A stretch of DNA of 64,000 nucleotides from Pseudomonas gingeri (GCF_013385425.1 NZ_JACAQA010000017.1:59697-123696), one strand, 5' to 3'. Numbered from the stretch's first letter, positions 35,239 to 44,213 are shown. A program made the numbers and translations. The notes: generated by a model from the letters alone, not told the origin.

Positions 35239-36204
35239 TCAGTTCAGGGCGCTGTCAGCCGCCTGTTCGCGGTCCTGTTTTTCGCTCATACGGCGGAACC
35301 AGGTCGAGAGCAGGGCCCCGGAAATATTGTGCCAGACACTGAACAGCGCGCTGGGCACCGCCGCCAGCGGCGAGAAGTGCGCGCTGGCCAGGGCGGCGCC
35401 GAGGCCCGAGTTCTGCATGCCGACTTCCAGCGCCAGGGATTTGCGTTGGGCCAGCGGCAGCTTGAACAGGCGACCGGTGAAGTAACCCAGCAAGTAGCCG
35501 AAGCTGTTGTGCAGCATCACCACGGCCATGATCAGCAGGCCGGACTCGGCAATCTTCGCCTGGCTGGCGGCGACCACGGCGGCGACGATGATCACGATGC
35601 TCACCACCGACACCAGCGGCAGGACTTCCACTGCGTGGCGGACTCGCTCACCCAGCAGGCGTTGGGCGACGACGCCGAGGACAATCGGCAGCAACACCAC
35701 CTGCAGGATCGACCAGAACAGCTCGCTGAACTGCACCGGCAACCAGGCCGAGGCCAGCAGCCAGATCAGCGCGGGGGTCAGCAGCGGGGCGAGGAGGGTG
35801 GTGACGGCGGCGATGGCCACCGACAGCGCGAGGTCGCCGCGGGCCAGCCAGGTCATGACATTGGAAGAGGTGCCGCTGGGGCAGCAGCCGACCAGGATCA
35901 CCCCGACGGCGATTTCCGCCGGCAGCTGGAAGGCCCGGCAGAGCAGCCAGGCGACGCCGGGCATGATAATAAAGTGGGCGATCACGCCCAGGGCCACGCG
36001 CCAGGGATGGCGGGCGACTTCGGCGAAATCGTCGAGTTTGAGGGTCAGGCCCATGCCGAACATCACCAGGCCGAGCAGCGGCACGATGGCGAATTTCAGG
36101 GCGATGAACCAGGTGGGTTGCAGGAACGCCAGCACGGCGAAAATCAACACCCAGTAGGCGAAGGTATTGCCGACGAAGCGGCTGAGTGTGGCCAGTGCGC
36201 GCAT
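35239..36204 (-). CDS. Bile acid:sodium symporter family (BASS) transporter
   Basis: A 321-residue ten-helix secondary transporter. The sodium-site motif appears as GCCPSGTSSNVMTWLARGD, and the second crossover region as EVGMQNSGLGAALA. Bacterial members carry bile acids, pantoate or other carboxylates; which applies here is not visible. It shares a divergent-to-parallel arrangement with sugE on the same strand but is separated by the riboswitch leader, so it has its own promoter. Degenerate REPs lie upstream. Confidence 0.9.
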   Translation of the reverse strand: MRALATLSRFVGNTFAYWVLIFAVLAFLQPTWFIALKFAIVPLLGLVMFGMGLTLKLDDFAEVARHPWRVALGVIAHFIIMPGVAWLLCRAFQLPAEIAVGVILVGCCPSGTSSNVMTWLARGDLALSVAIAAVTTLLAPLLTPALIWLLASAWLPVQFSELFWSILQVVLLPIVLGVVAQRLLGERVRHAVEVLPLVSVVSIVIIVAAVVAASQAKIAESGLLIMAVVMLHNSFGYLLGYFTGRLFKLPLAQRKSLALEVGMQNSGLGAALASAHFSPLAAVPSALFSVWHNISGALLSTWFRRMSEKQDREQAADSALN

Positions 36205-36245
36205 GGGGGGTTCCTTGTTATGGGGGGGCGGATCAAGCAGGCGTT

Positions 36246-36313
36246 GTGGGAGAGGAGCTTAACCACGAAGCTTGTGGTGGCCTCAATGGCCTTCCGGTAA
36301 GTCCGGCTCCCAG
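36246..36313. repeat. Degenerate REP element
   Basis: GTGGGAGAGGAGCTTAACCA resembles the REP arm with several changes; the partner arm ends GGCTCCCAGG. It appears to be decaying. Confidence 0.55.
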
Positions 36314-36356
36314 GATCTCTGTGTTGAACCGAGAGTCTGCACACGGTGGAGTACCT

Positions 36357-36445
36357 GTGGGAGCGGAGCTTGCCCGCGAATGCTGGCGACCGGGTCTGTC
36401 TGGCACACCGAGTCATCGTTCTTCGCGGGCAAGCTCCGCTCCCAC
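36357..36445. repeat. REP pair (REPIN-like)
   Basis: GTGGGAGCGGAGCTTGCCCG and its exact inverted copy CGGGCAAGCTCCGCTCCCAC enclose 49 bases. It lies just past the rdgC stop. Confidence 0.9.
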
Positions 36446-36472
36446 AGGCGTACGCCCGTTGTTACGGCGTGA

Positions 36473-37393
36473 TCAGATACCCTGCGGCATTTCCTCGCCA
36501 CCCAGGGCCTCGAACAGCTGCGGCAGGAACTCGCCGAAGGTCAGCATCATCAGGGTGAAGCTGGCATCCAACTGGCCCAGGGCTTCTTCGCCGCCGTCCT
36601 GTTCGGCCTGGTCTTGCAGCAGGTCTTCGAACTTCAGGCGCTTGACCACCATCTTGTCGTCGAGCACGAAGGACAGCTTGTCCTGCCAGGCCAGGGACAA
36701 CTGGGTCACCACCTTGCCGGTGCTCAGGTGCAGCTGGATTTCCTCGCCGGTCAGGTCCTGGCGCTTGCAGCGCACAATGCCGCCGTCTTCATGGGTATCA
36801 CGCAGCTCGCATTCGTCGAGGACGAAGAAGTGCTCCGCGGTCACCTGGGTCTTCACCCAGTCGGTCATGATCGCGCTTGGCGCGGTTTTCACCGTCAACG
36901 GACGCACCGGCAGGGTGCCGAGTACTTCACGCAGGGTCGACAGCAGGTCCTCGGCGCGTTTCGGGCTGGCCGAGTTGACCAGGATCAGGCCCTGTTTCGG
37001 CGCAATCGCGGCAAAGGTCGACGAACGACGGATAAAGGCACGGGGCAGGAACGCCTGGATGATTTCATCCTTGAGCTGGTCACGCTCCTTCTTGTAGACC
37101 TTGCGCATCTGTTCGGCTTCGATCTCCTCGACCTTTTCCTTCAGTGCATCGCGCACCACGCTACCCGGCAGGATACGTTCTTCCTTGCGCGCGGCCACCA
37201 GCAGGAAGTCGCCGCTGACATGCACCAGCGGGGCGTCTTCGCCTTTGCCGAAGGGCGCGACGAAACCGTAAGTGGTCAACTCCTGGCTTGCACAGGGGCG
37301 GGCCGGTTTGCTCGCCAGTGCGGTCTCCAGCGCCTCGGCATCAAAAGGCAGATCTTGGGTCAGGCGGTAGATCAGCAGGTTCTTGAACCACAT
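36473..37393 (-). CDS. rdgC: Recombination-associated protein RdgC
   Basis: A 306-residue RdgC, starting MWFKNLLIYRLTQDLPF; this ATG is chosen because the family begins exactly here. RdgC forms a ring around double-stranded DNA and limits RecA activity. The conserved blocks LLVAARKEERILP, LPRAFIRRSSTFA and SLAWQDKLSFVLDD are all present and the length is normal. It stands alone, with a 160-base gap to the divergent tRNA cluster. Confidence 0.95.
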   Translation of the reverse strand: MWFKNLLIYRLTQDLPFDAEALETALASKPARPCASQELTTYGFVAPFGKGEDAPLVHVSGDFLLVAARKEERILPGSVVRDALKEKVEEIEAEQMRKVYKKERDQLKDEIIQAFLPRAFIRRSSTFAAIAPKQGLILVNSASPKRAEDLLSTLREVLGTLPVRPLTVKTAPSAIMTDWVKTQVTAEHFFVLDECELRDTHEDGGIVRCKRQDLTGEEIQLHLSTGKVVTQLSLAWQDKLSFVLDDKMVVKRLKFEDLLQDQAEQDGGEEALGQLDASFTLMMLTFGEFLPQLFEALGGEEMPQGI

Positions 37394-37503
37394 GGGGTGC
37401 ATCTCTCCTTTATACAAAGGAGGGCATTATTCTCTTCGTGGGCCCATAGGCCAACCCTCTGCTAAGTCTTTGGAAGGCCTGAGAAAAATATTAAAAAAAG
37501 TGC

Positions 37504-37532
37504 TTGCCAGAGTCTGGAGTGCTCCGTAGAAT
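37504..37532 (+). promoter_or_regulatory. Promoter of the first tRNA-Val/tRNA-Asp unit
   Basis: TTGCCA (37504-37509), a 17-base spacer and TAGAAT (37527-37532), followed by a GC-rich discriminator GCGCGCC typical of stable-RNA promoters under stringent control. The first tRNA starts 21 bases later. Confidence 0.75.
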
Positions 37533-37553
37533 GCGCGCCACACCGAAAGCGAA

Positions 37554-37629
37554 GGGTGATTAGCTCAGCCGGGAGAGCATCTGCCTTACAAGCAGAGGGT
37601 CGGCGGTTCGATCCCGTCATCACCCACCA
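37554..37629 (+). tRNA. tRNA-Val (anticodon TAC), copy 1
   Basis: A 76-base cloverleaf beginning GGGTGATTAGCTCAGC and ending ATCACCCACCA with the CCA encoded. The anticodon stem-loop CTGCCTTACAAGCAG gives anticodon TAC. It differs from copy 2 by one base in the D-loop. Confidence 0.97.
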
Positions 37630-37648
37630 TTCGATATCAGTGTTACGC

Positions 37649-37725
37649 GCAGCGGTAGTTCAGTCGGTTAGAATACCGGCCTGTCACGCCGGGGGTCGCG
37701 GGTTCGAGTCCCGTCCGCTGCGCCA
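37649..37725 (+). tRNA. tRNA-Asp (anticodon GTC), copy 1
   Basis: A 77-base tRNA, GCAGCGGTAGTTCAGTCGG to CCGCTGCGCCA, anticodon loop CCTGTCACG (GTC). It is 19 bases after the tRNA-Val and co-transcribed with it. Confidence 0.97.
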
Positions 37726-37765
37726 TATTCGATGATCTGGACCACTGAACGCCAGGTCATCACAG

Positions 37766-37795
37766 AAAGCCCGCCTTGTGCGGGCTTTTTTGTTT
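37766..37795 (+). terminator. Terminator of tRNA unit 1
   Basis: AAAGCCCGC/GCGGGCTTT with loop CTTGT, followed by a T-run. Confidence 0.9.
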
Positions 37796-38032
37796 TCCGG
37801 ATCCCCTTCGGATCCAGCGCCCGCCGCGGTTTTCAAATACCCATTCAAGCAGGCCTCGGTTCTCAATTCCCCAGCGATCAAGGTTGCGCCGTTCCCAGGC
37901 CGGCATTCCCGACTCCGTTGTTTGGATATCCCGCAGGATTGGTTCCTTCCTTCCTCAATGATGTTGTACGATAACGTAACACTTCGCTTCATCAGTTTAT
38001 AACACCAATAAAAAGCGTTTGGAGACCTGCCT
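37796..38032 (+). promoter_or_regulatory. Upstream region of the enolase-superfamily gene with candidate operator
   Basis: No gene is seen in these 237 bases. GTTGTACGATAAC at 37963-37975 is an imperfect palindrome of the GntR/FadR-operator kind, about 60 bases before the GTG start. No regulator gene is adjacent. Confidence 0.35.
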
Positions 38033-39172
38033 GTGATTATTCGCAGTATCGAGATCATCCGCCTGGGCATCCCCTTCTCCGCGGGTACCCCTGAGCGCAA
38101 GAACCTCGGGCCGGCCAAGGACGACGATGCCTTCAATGCCGCATCGCCCCGACATCGGCGTATGGAAAGCCTGATGCTCAAGGTCACCACCGATACCGGC
38201 CTGAGCGGTTGGGGCGAGGCTTTTGGCCATGGTTCCAATCCGGTGACCTTCAAGGCGCTGACTGAAGTGGTGGCGCCCATGTTCATCGGCACCGCGCTGG
38301 CCGACCGCGCCCGGACCCTGGACGCCGCACGCCGCGCCCTGCATGGTTTCGGCTCCACCGGCCCCATGGTCTATGCCTTGTCCGGTATCGATATCGCCTT
38401 GTGGGACCTGGCCGCACAAGTGGCGGGCCAGCCGTTGTACCAGCTGCTGGGCGGCACGCCGCGCGAGCTTGAGTTGTACGCCAGCCTGGTCAGTTATGGC
38501 GGCGATCCAGACGAAGTATTTGCCCAGGTCAAACGCGCCCGCCAGCAGGGCTTTCGCAAGATCAAGCTGCATGAAACCACCTATCCGGCCATTGCGGCGG
38601 CCCGTGCGGCGCTGCCGGTGTTGGTCGGCGAGTTGATGGTCGATGTCAATTGCCCCTGGACCGTTGCCCGGGCGTGCGACATGGCTGAACAGTTGCACGA
38701 GCTTGACCTCGGTTGGCTGGAAGAACCCGTCTGGCCGCCCGACGATATCAACGGTCTGGCCCAGGTGCGTCGTCATGGCGTGGCGATTTCCGCGGGTGAA
38801 AACGCAGCGGGGGTGAACGGTATTCGCGCCCTGGTCGAGCAGGGTGCGGTCGATATCCTGCAGCCCAGTGTCGCCAAGGTCGGGGGCATCAGCGCGATGC
38901 TGGAGGTTTTCGCCATTGCCCGTGAGCACGCTGTCCGCGTCGTGCCCCATTGCTTCTACTTCGGCCCCGGGTTACTCGCCGTCGCCCACCTGTTGACGCT
39001 GTTGCCGGCGGACGTGGCACTGGAAGTCCCCTTCATCGAGTTCGAGCGCCTGCTGTATCCCGAACTCGCCTTCAAGCCCCGCATGAGCCTGCCCGATGTG
39101 CCGGGCCTGGGCTTTGTGCCCGATGTCGAGGTGTTGCGGACCTATTGCACGGACCACGCGCTGATCAGCTGA
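38033..39172 (+). CDS. Mandelate racemase/muconate lactonizing enzyme family protein
   Basis: A 379-residue enolase-superfamily enzyme with a GTG start after GGAGACC. The barrel motifs are in order: KxK base Lys176/Lys178 (FRKIKLHE), metal ligands Asp204 (VDVN), Glu230 (LEEPVW) and Glu256 (SAGEN), and His306 (VPHCF). At the position 27 residues before the histidine, where mandelate racemase-type enzymes have Asp (QPD) and lactonizing enzymes have Lys, this protein has Ser279 (LQPSVAKVGG). The reaction, probably dehydration or epimerisation of a sugar acid, is therefore uncertain. The transporter 51 bases downstream likely supplies the substrate. Confidence 0.88.
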   Translation: MIIRSIEIIRLGIPFSAGTPERKNLGPAKDDDAFNAASPRHRRMESLMLKVTTDTGLSGWGEAFGHGSNPVTFKALTEVVAPMFIGTALADRARTLDAARRALHGFGSTGPMVYALSGIDIALWDLAAQVAGQPLYQLLGGTPRELELYASLVSYGGDPDEVFAQVKRARQQGFRKIKLHETTYPAIAAARAALPVLVGELMVDVNCPWTVARACDMAEQLHELDLGWLEEPVWPPDDINGLAQVRRHGVAISAGENAAGVNGIRALVEQGAVDILQPSVAKVGGISAMLEVFAIAREHAVRVVPHCFYFGPGLLAVAHLLTLLPADVALEVPFIEFERLLYPELAFKPRMSLPDVPGLGFVPDVEVLRTYCTDHALIS

Positions 39173-39223
39173 GCCATCACAGGCTGTCACGCTCTAAAAA
39201 TAATAAACAAAGGCCATAAAAAA

Positions 39224-40519
39224 ATGAAAGGCAACTACCGCTGGAGAATCGCCGGGCTGCTGTTTTTTGCCGGCATGCTCAACTACCTGGACCGCGCCGC
39301 ACTGTCGGTGGTGGCGCCGCTGTTGAAAACCGAACTGCACATCGACGATGCCCAGATGGGTTTTATCTTCAGCAGCTTTTTCATCGGTTACTGCGCCCTG
39401 TGTTTTGTCGGCGGTTGGGCTGCCGATACCTATGGCCCGAAAAAGGTCTTTGCCTGGGCGGCGGGTATCTGGTCGCTGTTTTGCGGATTGACCGCGATCA
39501 TTACCGGGTACGTCCACCTGCTGATTTTCCGGGTGTTGTTCGGCATGGGCGAGGGGCCGATGGGCACCACCACCAACAAGGCGATCACCAATTGGTTTCC
39601 TCGGGAAGAGGCCGGGCGGGCGTTGGGCTTCACCAACTGCGGCCAGCCCCTGGGTGCGGCCGTGGCCGGGCCGATCGTCGGCCTGGTGGCGCTGAATTAC
39701 GGCTGGCGGGTGTCGTTTGTGGTGATTGCCTTGCTGGGTGCGTTGTGGCTGGTGGCCTGGTTGTTGATCTTCAAGGACACGCCCGAGCAGCATCCGAAGG
39801 TGTCCGAGGCCGAGCGCGAGTTGATTCGTGTCAGTCGTGCCGAGGTGTTGGTCGAAGGTGTGCAGGAAGGCCGCAGCCTGGTCAGCTACATTTTTTCCGC
39901 CCCGGTGCTGGCGGTTGCGACCGCGTTTTTCTGCTTCAACTATGTGCTGTATTTCTTCCTGACCTGGCTGCCCAGCTACCTGATGGACTTTCAGCACCTG
40001 GACATCAAGAGCATGAGCATCATCGCCGTGATCCCCTGGCTGGGAGCGGCGGTGGGCTTCCTGGGCGGTGGTTTTGTCACCGATGCATTGGCCAGGAAGC
40101 TGGGCAACGTGATCCTGGCACGCAAGTGCGTGCTGATCGTCGGCCTTGGGGTCGCGGCCAGTTGCGTGATGATCACCACCCAGGTGTCGTCGTTGAGCAT
40201 GGCGGTGGCCTGCATCACGGTGTCGAGTATTTTCCTGTTCGTCACACCACAGATCTGCTGGGGGCTGATTCAGGACATCGTGCCGAAGAATCGTGTCGGC
40301 GGTACCGGCGGTTTCGTGCATTTGCTGGCCAACCTCGCCGGCATTATCGCGCCGTCGCTGACCGGCCTGGTGGTGCAATACGGCGGTGGCTACAACGTTG
40401 CGTTCGTGATCGCCGCCGGGGTCTGCGGGTTGGGTATGCTGGTGGTCATCCTGGCGGTACGCGGGTATGCCCCGGCTGCTGAAAACCAGCGCACCAGCCC
40501 TTCGGTCGCATTGAAATAA
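39224..40519 (+). CDS. MFS transporter, anion:cation symporter family (sugar acid type)
   Basis: A 431-residue transporter starting MKGNYRWRIAGLLFFAGMLN YLDRAAL (given in two parts), the opening typical of the ACS group that includes D-galactonate, glucarate and 4-hydroxyphenylacetate carriers. The loop GWAADTYGPKKVF and the helix-4 block RVLFGMGEGPMGTTTNKAI are characteristic. It follows the enolase-superfamily gene by 51 bases, forming a two-gene uptake-and-catabolism unit. The pair lies inside the tRNA direct repeats. Confidence 0.89.
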   Translation: MKGNYRWRIAGLLFFAGMLNYLDRAALSVVAPLLKTELHIDDAQMGFIFSSFFIGYCALCFVGGWAADTYGPKKVFAWAAGIWSLFCGLTAIITGYVHLLIFRVLFGMGEGPMGTTTNKAITNWFPREEAGRALGFTNCGQPLGAAVAGPIVGLVALNYGWRVSFVVIALLGALWLVAWLLIFKDTPEQHPKVSEAERELIRVSRAEVLVEGVQEGRSLVSYIFSAPVLAVATAFFCFNYVLYFFLTWLPSYLMDFQHLDIKSMSIIAVIPWLGAAVGFLGGGFVTDALARKLGNVILARKCVLIVGLGVAASCVMITTQVSSLSMAVACITVSSIFLFVTPQICWGLIQDIVPKNRVGGTGGFVHLLANLAGIIAPSLTGLVVQYGGGYNVAFVIAAGVCGLGMLVVILAVRGYAPAAENQRTSPSVALK

Positions 40520-40686
40520 GTTATTGGAGGCCAGGGCCGGCGGGGAGGCGGGCCGCTGGTTTTCGTCTCTCTAATGCCCGGTTTTTCTCGTTCTGGGCTT
40601 CGAGAAATCCAGGTTCTGAAAAAAGATTATCTAAATCAGTGCGTTATGGATTTTTTGTGGCATAATGCGCCCGCACCGAAACGAAA

Positions 40687-40762
40687 GGGTGATTAGCTCA
40701 GCTGGGAGAGCATCTGCCTTACAAGCAGAGGGTCGGCGGTTCGATCCCGTCATCACCCACCA
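40687..40762 (+). tRNA. tRNA-Val (anticodon TAC), copy 2
   Basis: Same 76-base tRNA as copy 1 except T for C at the D-loop (CAGCTGGGAG). CCA is encoded. Confidence 0.97.
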
Positions 40763-40781
40763 TTTCGCTTCAACGCTACGC

Positions 40782-40858
40782 GCAGCGGTAGTTCAGTCGG
40801 TTAGAATACCGGCCTGTCACGCCGGGGGTCGCGGGTTCGAGTCCCGTCCGCTGCGCCA
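40782..40858 (+). tRNA. tRNA-Asp (anticodon GTC), copy 2
   Basis: Identical 77-base sequence to copy 1, 19 bases after tRNA-Val. Confidence 0.97.
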
Positions 40859-40898
40859 TATTCGATGATCTGGACCACTGAACGCCAGGTCATCACGC

Positions 40899-40928
40899 AA
40901 AGCCCGCCTTGTGCGGGCTTTTTTGTGG
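40899..40928 (+). terminator. Terminator of tRNA unit 2
   Basis: The same stem as copy 1 (AAAGCCCGC/GCGGGCTTT) and T-run. Confidence 0.9.
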
Positions 40929-40968
40929 GAGCGGAGCTTGCCCGCGAAGCTTTTGGCGGCCTCGCGCT
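40925..40968. repeat. Single REP arm abutting the catalase-like gene
   Basis: GTGGGAGCGGAGCTTGCCCG followed by CGAAGCTTTTGGCGGCCTCG; the second GTGGGAG arm is missing, and the element touches the stop codon of the catalase-like gene. Confidence 0.75.
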
Positions 40969-42103
40969 ATTGCTCGGCGTTGCGGCTATGCCGGTAATCG
41001 CTCACCGCGTCATACACCGCCTTGCGCAAGCGGTTGATCCCACCAATCGGCCGGTGCGCCTCCAACCCGTGCCAGGGGCTGAACGACTGGTTGTCACAGG
41101 CGATATTCTGTTCCAGCGTGTCGAAGTCCTGGGCCGGAATCCGAATCCGCGCCACCGTCTGGAACGACGCGTCGCTCTCCTTCCATTCAATGCTGGTGTC
41201 TTCGATCGGCATATACAGATGCGCATTCTGCCGCTGGATCTGCAGGACGAAGCAGGCCGGGACGCGGTCTGTGGATAACTGTTGGGTCAGGGCGCTGCGC
41301 AGGAAGTTCGGCAGGTCCTCATTCTGTTTCGGCAAGGTATATTCCGGGCAACTCTGCGGGTCAGGGGCCACGCGGAACTTGGCGTTGTCATTGCCGAACT
41401 TGTACGGCGAGACCGAAAAATAGGTGGTCTGGGTCGGACTGATCGGCGCCGGTGCCAAGGTCGCCAGGGCGATAAACAGATGGCGCACTTGCCAGGTGGT
41501 CGGGTTCCAGCTCGGGAAAAACGCCAGCACCTGCTTGCCGTCCGCCTGGGCGCCGATGTTTTGCTGGTATTCGGCGACATCGCTGACAAAGAAGTTCGGA
41601 TGACTGAACATCACGAAGTCCTGCTCATTGCGCCCCTGTTGCCCCGGCAGCAATTGCTTGCCCGGAACATCGAGCAACTTCAGCGCCATGCCGCGGGCGT
41701 CGCGGATGCTGTCGAACTGCGGATAGGCGTTGCCATTGGACAGGCGTATCAGCGCCTGCCAGGTCTTGCCCGGCTCGGCAAAGACGCCTTGGCGCAGATC
41801 GTTGCTCAGGTCACTGGGCACCTGGACCTCGGCCTTCACGCAACCGTGGGCCTTGGCATGGGCATCGCGCAGATAGCGCGTACCTTCACGATGCTGGTCG
41901 ACGATGCGCACGGCCGTCTGGATGATGTCCTGGGTCATGGCCGATTCGCCGGGCGGGATCTGCTCTTCGGCGGACACCGGGCCGCTATGGCGCCAGGCGT
42001 ACCAGCCGCTGGCCAGGGCCCAGCCGACCAGCCCGAGGCCGATCAGGATCAGCAGGCTCTTGCCCAGAAAGGCGCCGAGGCGCAGCCAGAGTCGGGTCAG
42101 CAT
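40967..42103 (-). CDS. Catalase-family heme protein, membrane-anchored
   Basis: A 378-residue SrpA-like catalase relative, shorter than true catalases. An N-terminal membrane helix (LLILIGLGLVGWALASGWYAW shortened to LLILIGLGLVGWAL) suggests periplasmic exposure. RDAHAKAHGCVKAEV contains the distal-histidine region, and the C-terminal EAHRPIGGINRLRKAVY is diagnostic of the catalase-like subfamily. It lies 37 bases after the diheme cytochrome gene on the same strand, so the two probably form a peroxide-related operon. Confidence 0.85.
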   Translation of the reverse strand: MLTRLWLRLGAFLGKSLLILIGLGLVGWALASGWYAWRHSGPVSAEEQIPPGESAMTQDIIQTAVRIVDQHREGTRYLRDAHAKAHGCVKAEVQVPSDLSNDLRQGVFAEPGKTWQALIRLSNGNAYPQFDSIRDARGMALKLLDVPGKQLLPGQQGRNEQDFVMFSHPNFFVSDVAEYQQNIGAQADGKQVLAFFPSWNPTTWQVRHLFIALATLAPAPISPTQTTYFSVSPYKFGNDNAKFRVAPDPQSCPEYTLPKQNEDLPNFLRSALTQQLSTDRVPACFVLQIQRQNAHLYMPIEDTSIEWKESDASFQTVARIRIPAQDFDTLEQNIACDNQSFSPWHGLEAHRPIGGINRLRKAVYDAVSDYRHSRNAEQ

Positions 42104-42140
42104 GTAGACATCCTTTTAACGTGAACGCGAAGGGTAGGGG

Positions 42141-43955
42141 TCATGGCAGTTGCGCCTCCAGCGGGCCGCCGAGGACTTTCAGGTATTCGAGCAGGGCCCA
42201 GCGTTCCTCGGGCTGCAGCAAACGACCGATCACGCCGTTACCACGCTTGCCGGCACGGAATTCGTGGCCACTGTTGTGGTTGCCGCTGATCCGGGTGTCA
42301 TACAGGAAGCCATTGGGGAAGGCTTCCTGGCGATAACCGAGATGACGCGGATCGTATTCGAAGGTGCCGCGATAGAAGCTGCCGGCGCGCTCGTCCTGGG
42401 GCGAGAGCAGTTGATACAGCGAAGGCACCGAGCCGTTATGCAGAAACGGCGGGGTGGCCCATACGCCGGCCAGCGGCCGGGCCTTGTAGGCGCGTTGTTC
42501 GAGCACGCCGATAGGCAGGCCGAAGCCGTCCATGGCCGGGCGTTCTTCCGGCGTGACCTTGGCCTCGCGATAGGCACGCTCTTCGACGAAGGCGGTGACG
42601 TAGGCCAGGCCCTTGGCTACCGACAATTGCGTCATATCCAGCGGCGCCTCGGGTGCCGGGTGCAACTGGACCGGCAGTTTCGCCAGCTCGACCGGGTTCC
42701 ACTGCAGTGCACTCAGGTCGTAGCGATTGTCGGCGATGTTATTGGCGGTGTTCGGGTCGGTGCCGATCACTGCGACTGGAATCGAAACCAGGTGTTTTAC
42801 CGGACGACCGTTCTCTTCGGTCACCGGGGGCACATGGCAGCCGGCGCAGTTTTCCGCGAACAGCCCGCGGCCCTTGGCGGCCAGCGGCAGGTCGACCTTG
42901 CCGAACAGGTCCTCCGGCCAGTGCGGCGGTTGCAGGTGCTTGAGGGTTTCCTCGATCCGTTGCAGGTCACGCACGCGCACGCCGGAAGGGTAGCGGTCGG
43001 CGCCTTGCAAGGGCTGGCCGTTGGCGTCGAAGAAATTCAGGGTCGCGCCAACCCCCAGCGCCTCACCAATATTACGTGCCATGGGTTGCTGGGCTGAAGC
43101 CGTCCACTGCACCCAATCAAAGGTCCAGATATCCCAGAGCTGCGGGTAATCCACGGGAGCGTTGGCGACGCGATAGTTCTTCTCGGAGATGGCATCGCCG
43201 AAGCTGGCATTGGCGATGCGCCCGAAGGCATCGGTACGGCCGGGGCCTTCCTGGGTCGGATAGAGCCCGCGATGGGTATCGTTCCAGGCCGTCTTCAGGA
43301 AGATGTCCAGCGACTGCTTGAAGTCGGTGCGCAACTGGTCGTACTGGGCGTCATAGTTATCGCCCAGGACCTTGTGGGCAAAACGCTTGAACTTCCACGG
43401 GTTGTAATAGGTGGCGGCGAGGCTCGCGACCATGGCCTGGCCGAAGCTGCCGCCGCGCACCGTCGGTACGCTGGAGGGCAGCACATGCTGGGCCGAGCCG
43501 CCGTCGATCCGCAACGCCTGGCCGTTATAGCGCAGTTCGCCGGTATGGCAGGCGGCACAGGTGATATCCAGATACTGCTCGTTGCTGCCGGGGTTCTGAT
43601 GGCGGGCGAAACCCACCGGCAGATTACCGGGGTTGTTGGTGCTGGCCTTGCGCTTGGGATCAATCAGAAAGCCGAACCGCGCCAGATACGCCGGTTCCGC
43701 AAAGCGCTGTTCGGAAAACGGCAGCTCCAGGGCGGTGAACCACTCATAACGCAGGCCTTTGACCTGGGTTCCCTGGGGGGTGTAGTAATAGGTCTGGCGG
43801 TCGGCCTCGCTCCATTGCTCCAGATAACGCACCTGGGCCGGTACGTAAGTCGGTAATTTCGGATTGACGACGTAGTACAAGATCACCGCGATGCCGAGGC
43901 AAAGCAGGAGAAACGCTGCCAGTAATACACGGTAAAAAATGCGCAAGATCAGCAT
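42141..43955 (-). CDS. Diheme cytochrome c peroxidase-like protein
   Basis: A 604-residue protein with an N-terminal anchor helix (LLAAFLLLCLGIAVILYYVV) and two heme c sites, CAACHTG near residue 133 and CAGCHVPP near residue 372. Size and the block GVWATPPFLHNGSVPSLYQL match the large cytochrome c peroxidase-like family rather than the short CcpA enzymes. It should be exported and handle electrons in the periplasm. It is the first gene of the pair with the catalase-like protein. Confidence 0.88.
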   Translation of the reverse strand: MLILRIFYRVLLAAFLLLCLGIAVILYYVVNPKLPTYVPAQVRYLEQWSEADRQTYYYTPQGTQVKGLRYEWFTALELPFSEQRFAEPAYLARFGFLIDPKRKASTNNPGNLPVGFARHQNPGSNEQYLDITCAACHTGELRYNGQALRIDGGSAQHVLPSSVPTVRGGSFGQAMVASLAATYYNPWKFKRFAHKVLGDNYDAQYDQLRTDFKQSLDIFLKTAWNDTHRGLYPTQEGPGRTDAFGRIANASFGDAISEKNYRVANAPVDYPQLWDIWTFDWVQWTASAQQPMARNIGEALGVGATLNFFDANGQPLQGADRYPSGVRVRDLQRIEETLKHLQPPHWPEDLFGKVDLPLAAKGRGLFAENCAGCHVPPVTEENGRPVKHLVSIPVAVIGTDPNTANNIADNRYDLSALQWNPVELAKLPVQLHPAPEAPLDMTQLSVAKGLAYVTAFVEERAYREAKVTPEERPAMDGFGLPIGVLEQRAYKARPLAGVWATPPFLHNGSVPSLYQLLSPQDERAGSFYRGTFEYDPRHLGYRQEAFPNGFLYDTRISGNHNSGHEFRAGKRGNGVIGRLLQPEERWALLEYLKVLGGPLEAQLP

Positions 43956-44213
43956 CCTTGTCGAGTTGTTTCCTTCTTATGCCTGAGCCGTTGCCTGGCA
44001 TCAAGTAGCCATGATGGCTGTGACTGCTGGCCCGTGGCGCTTCAGTCGTGTCCGTGCAGACGTAAGCAGACTGTCAGGGTTTTGTAAAATGCCCCAAACA
44101 CCTGAACTTATTGGCTGTTTGCCCCTCTCATGCCGGTAGCCATTGGTCGTGGCGGCCTGATAAGCTCGCGGCTTTATACGATTGCCCTTTAGGCGCATGA
44201 ACAAGGAAATAGC

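Larger units (their letters stand above)
37554..37795 (+). repeat. 242-bp direct repeat, copy 1 (tRNA cassette with terminator)
   Basis: This block recurs without length change at 40687-40928. The tRNAs and the 3' terminator are almost identical, whereas the 19-base spacer between the tRNAs has drifted. Confidence 0.93.
40687..40928 (+). repeat. 242-bp direct repeat, copy 2
   Basis: Matches 37554-37795 with a constant offset of 3,133 bases. Sequence after the terminator diverges immediately, into a REP arm here and non-repeat DNA at copy 1. Confidence 0.93.

Noticed and set aside
37554..40928. Classical integrative element at tRNA genes
   Set aside because: No integrase, excisionase or short attachment core; the repeats are whole tRNA cassettes with their terminator.
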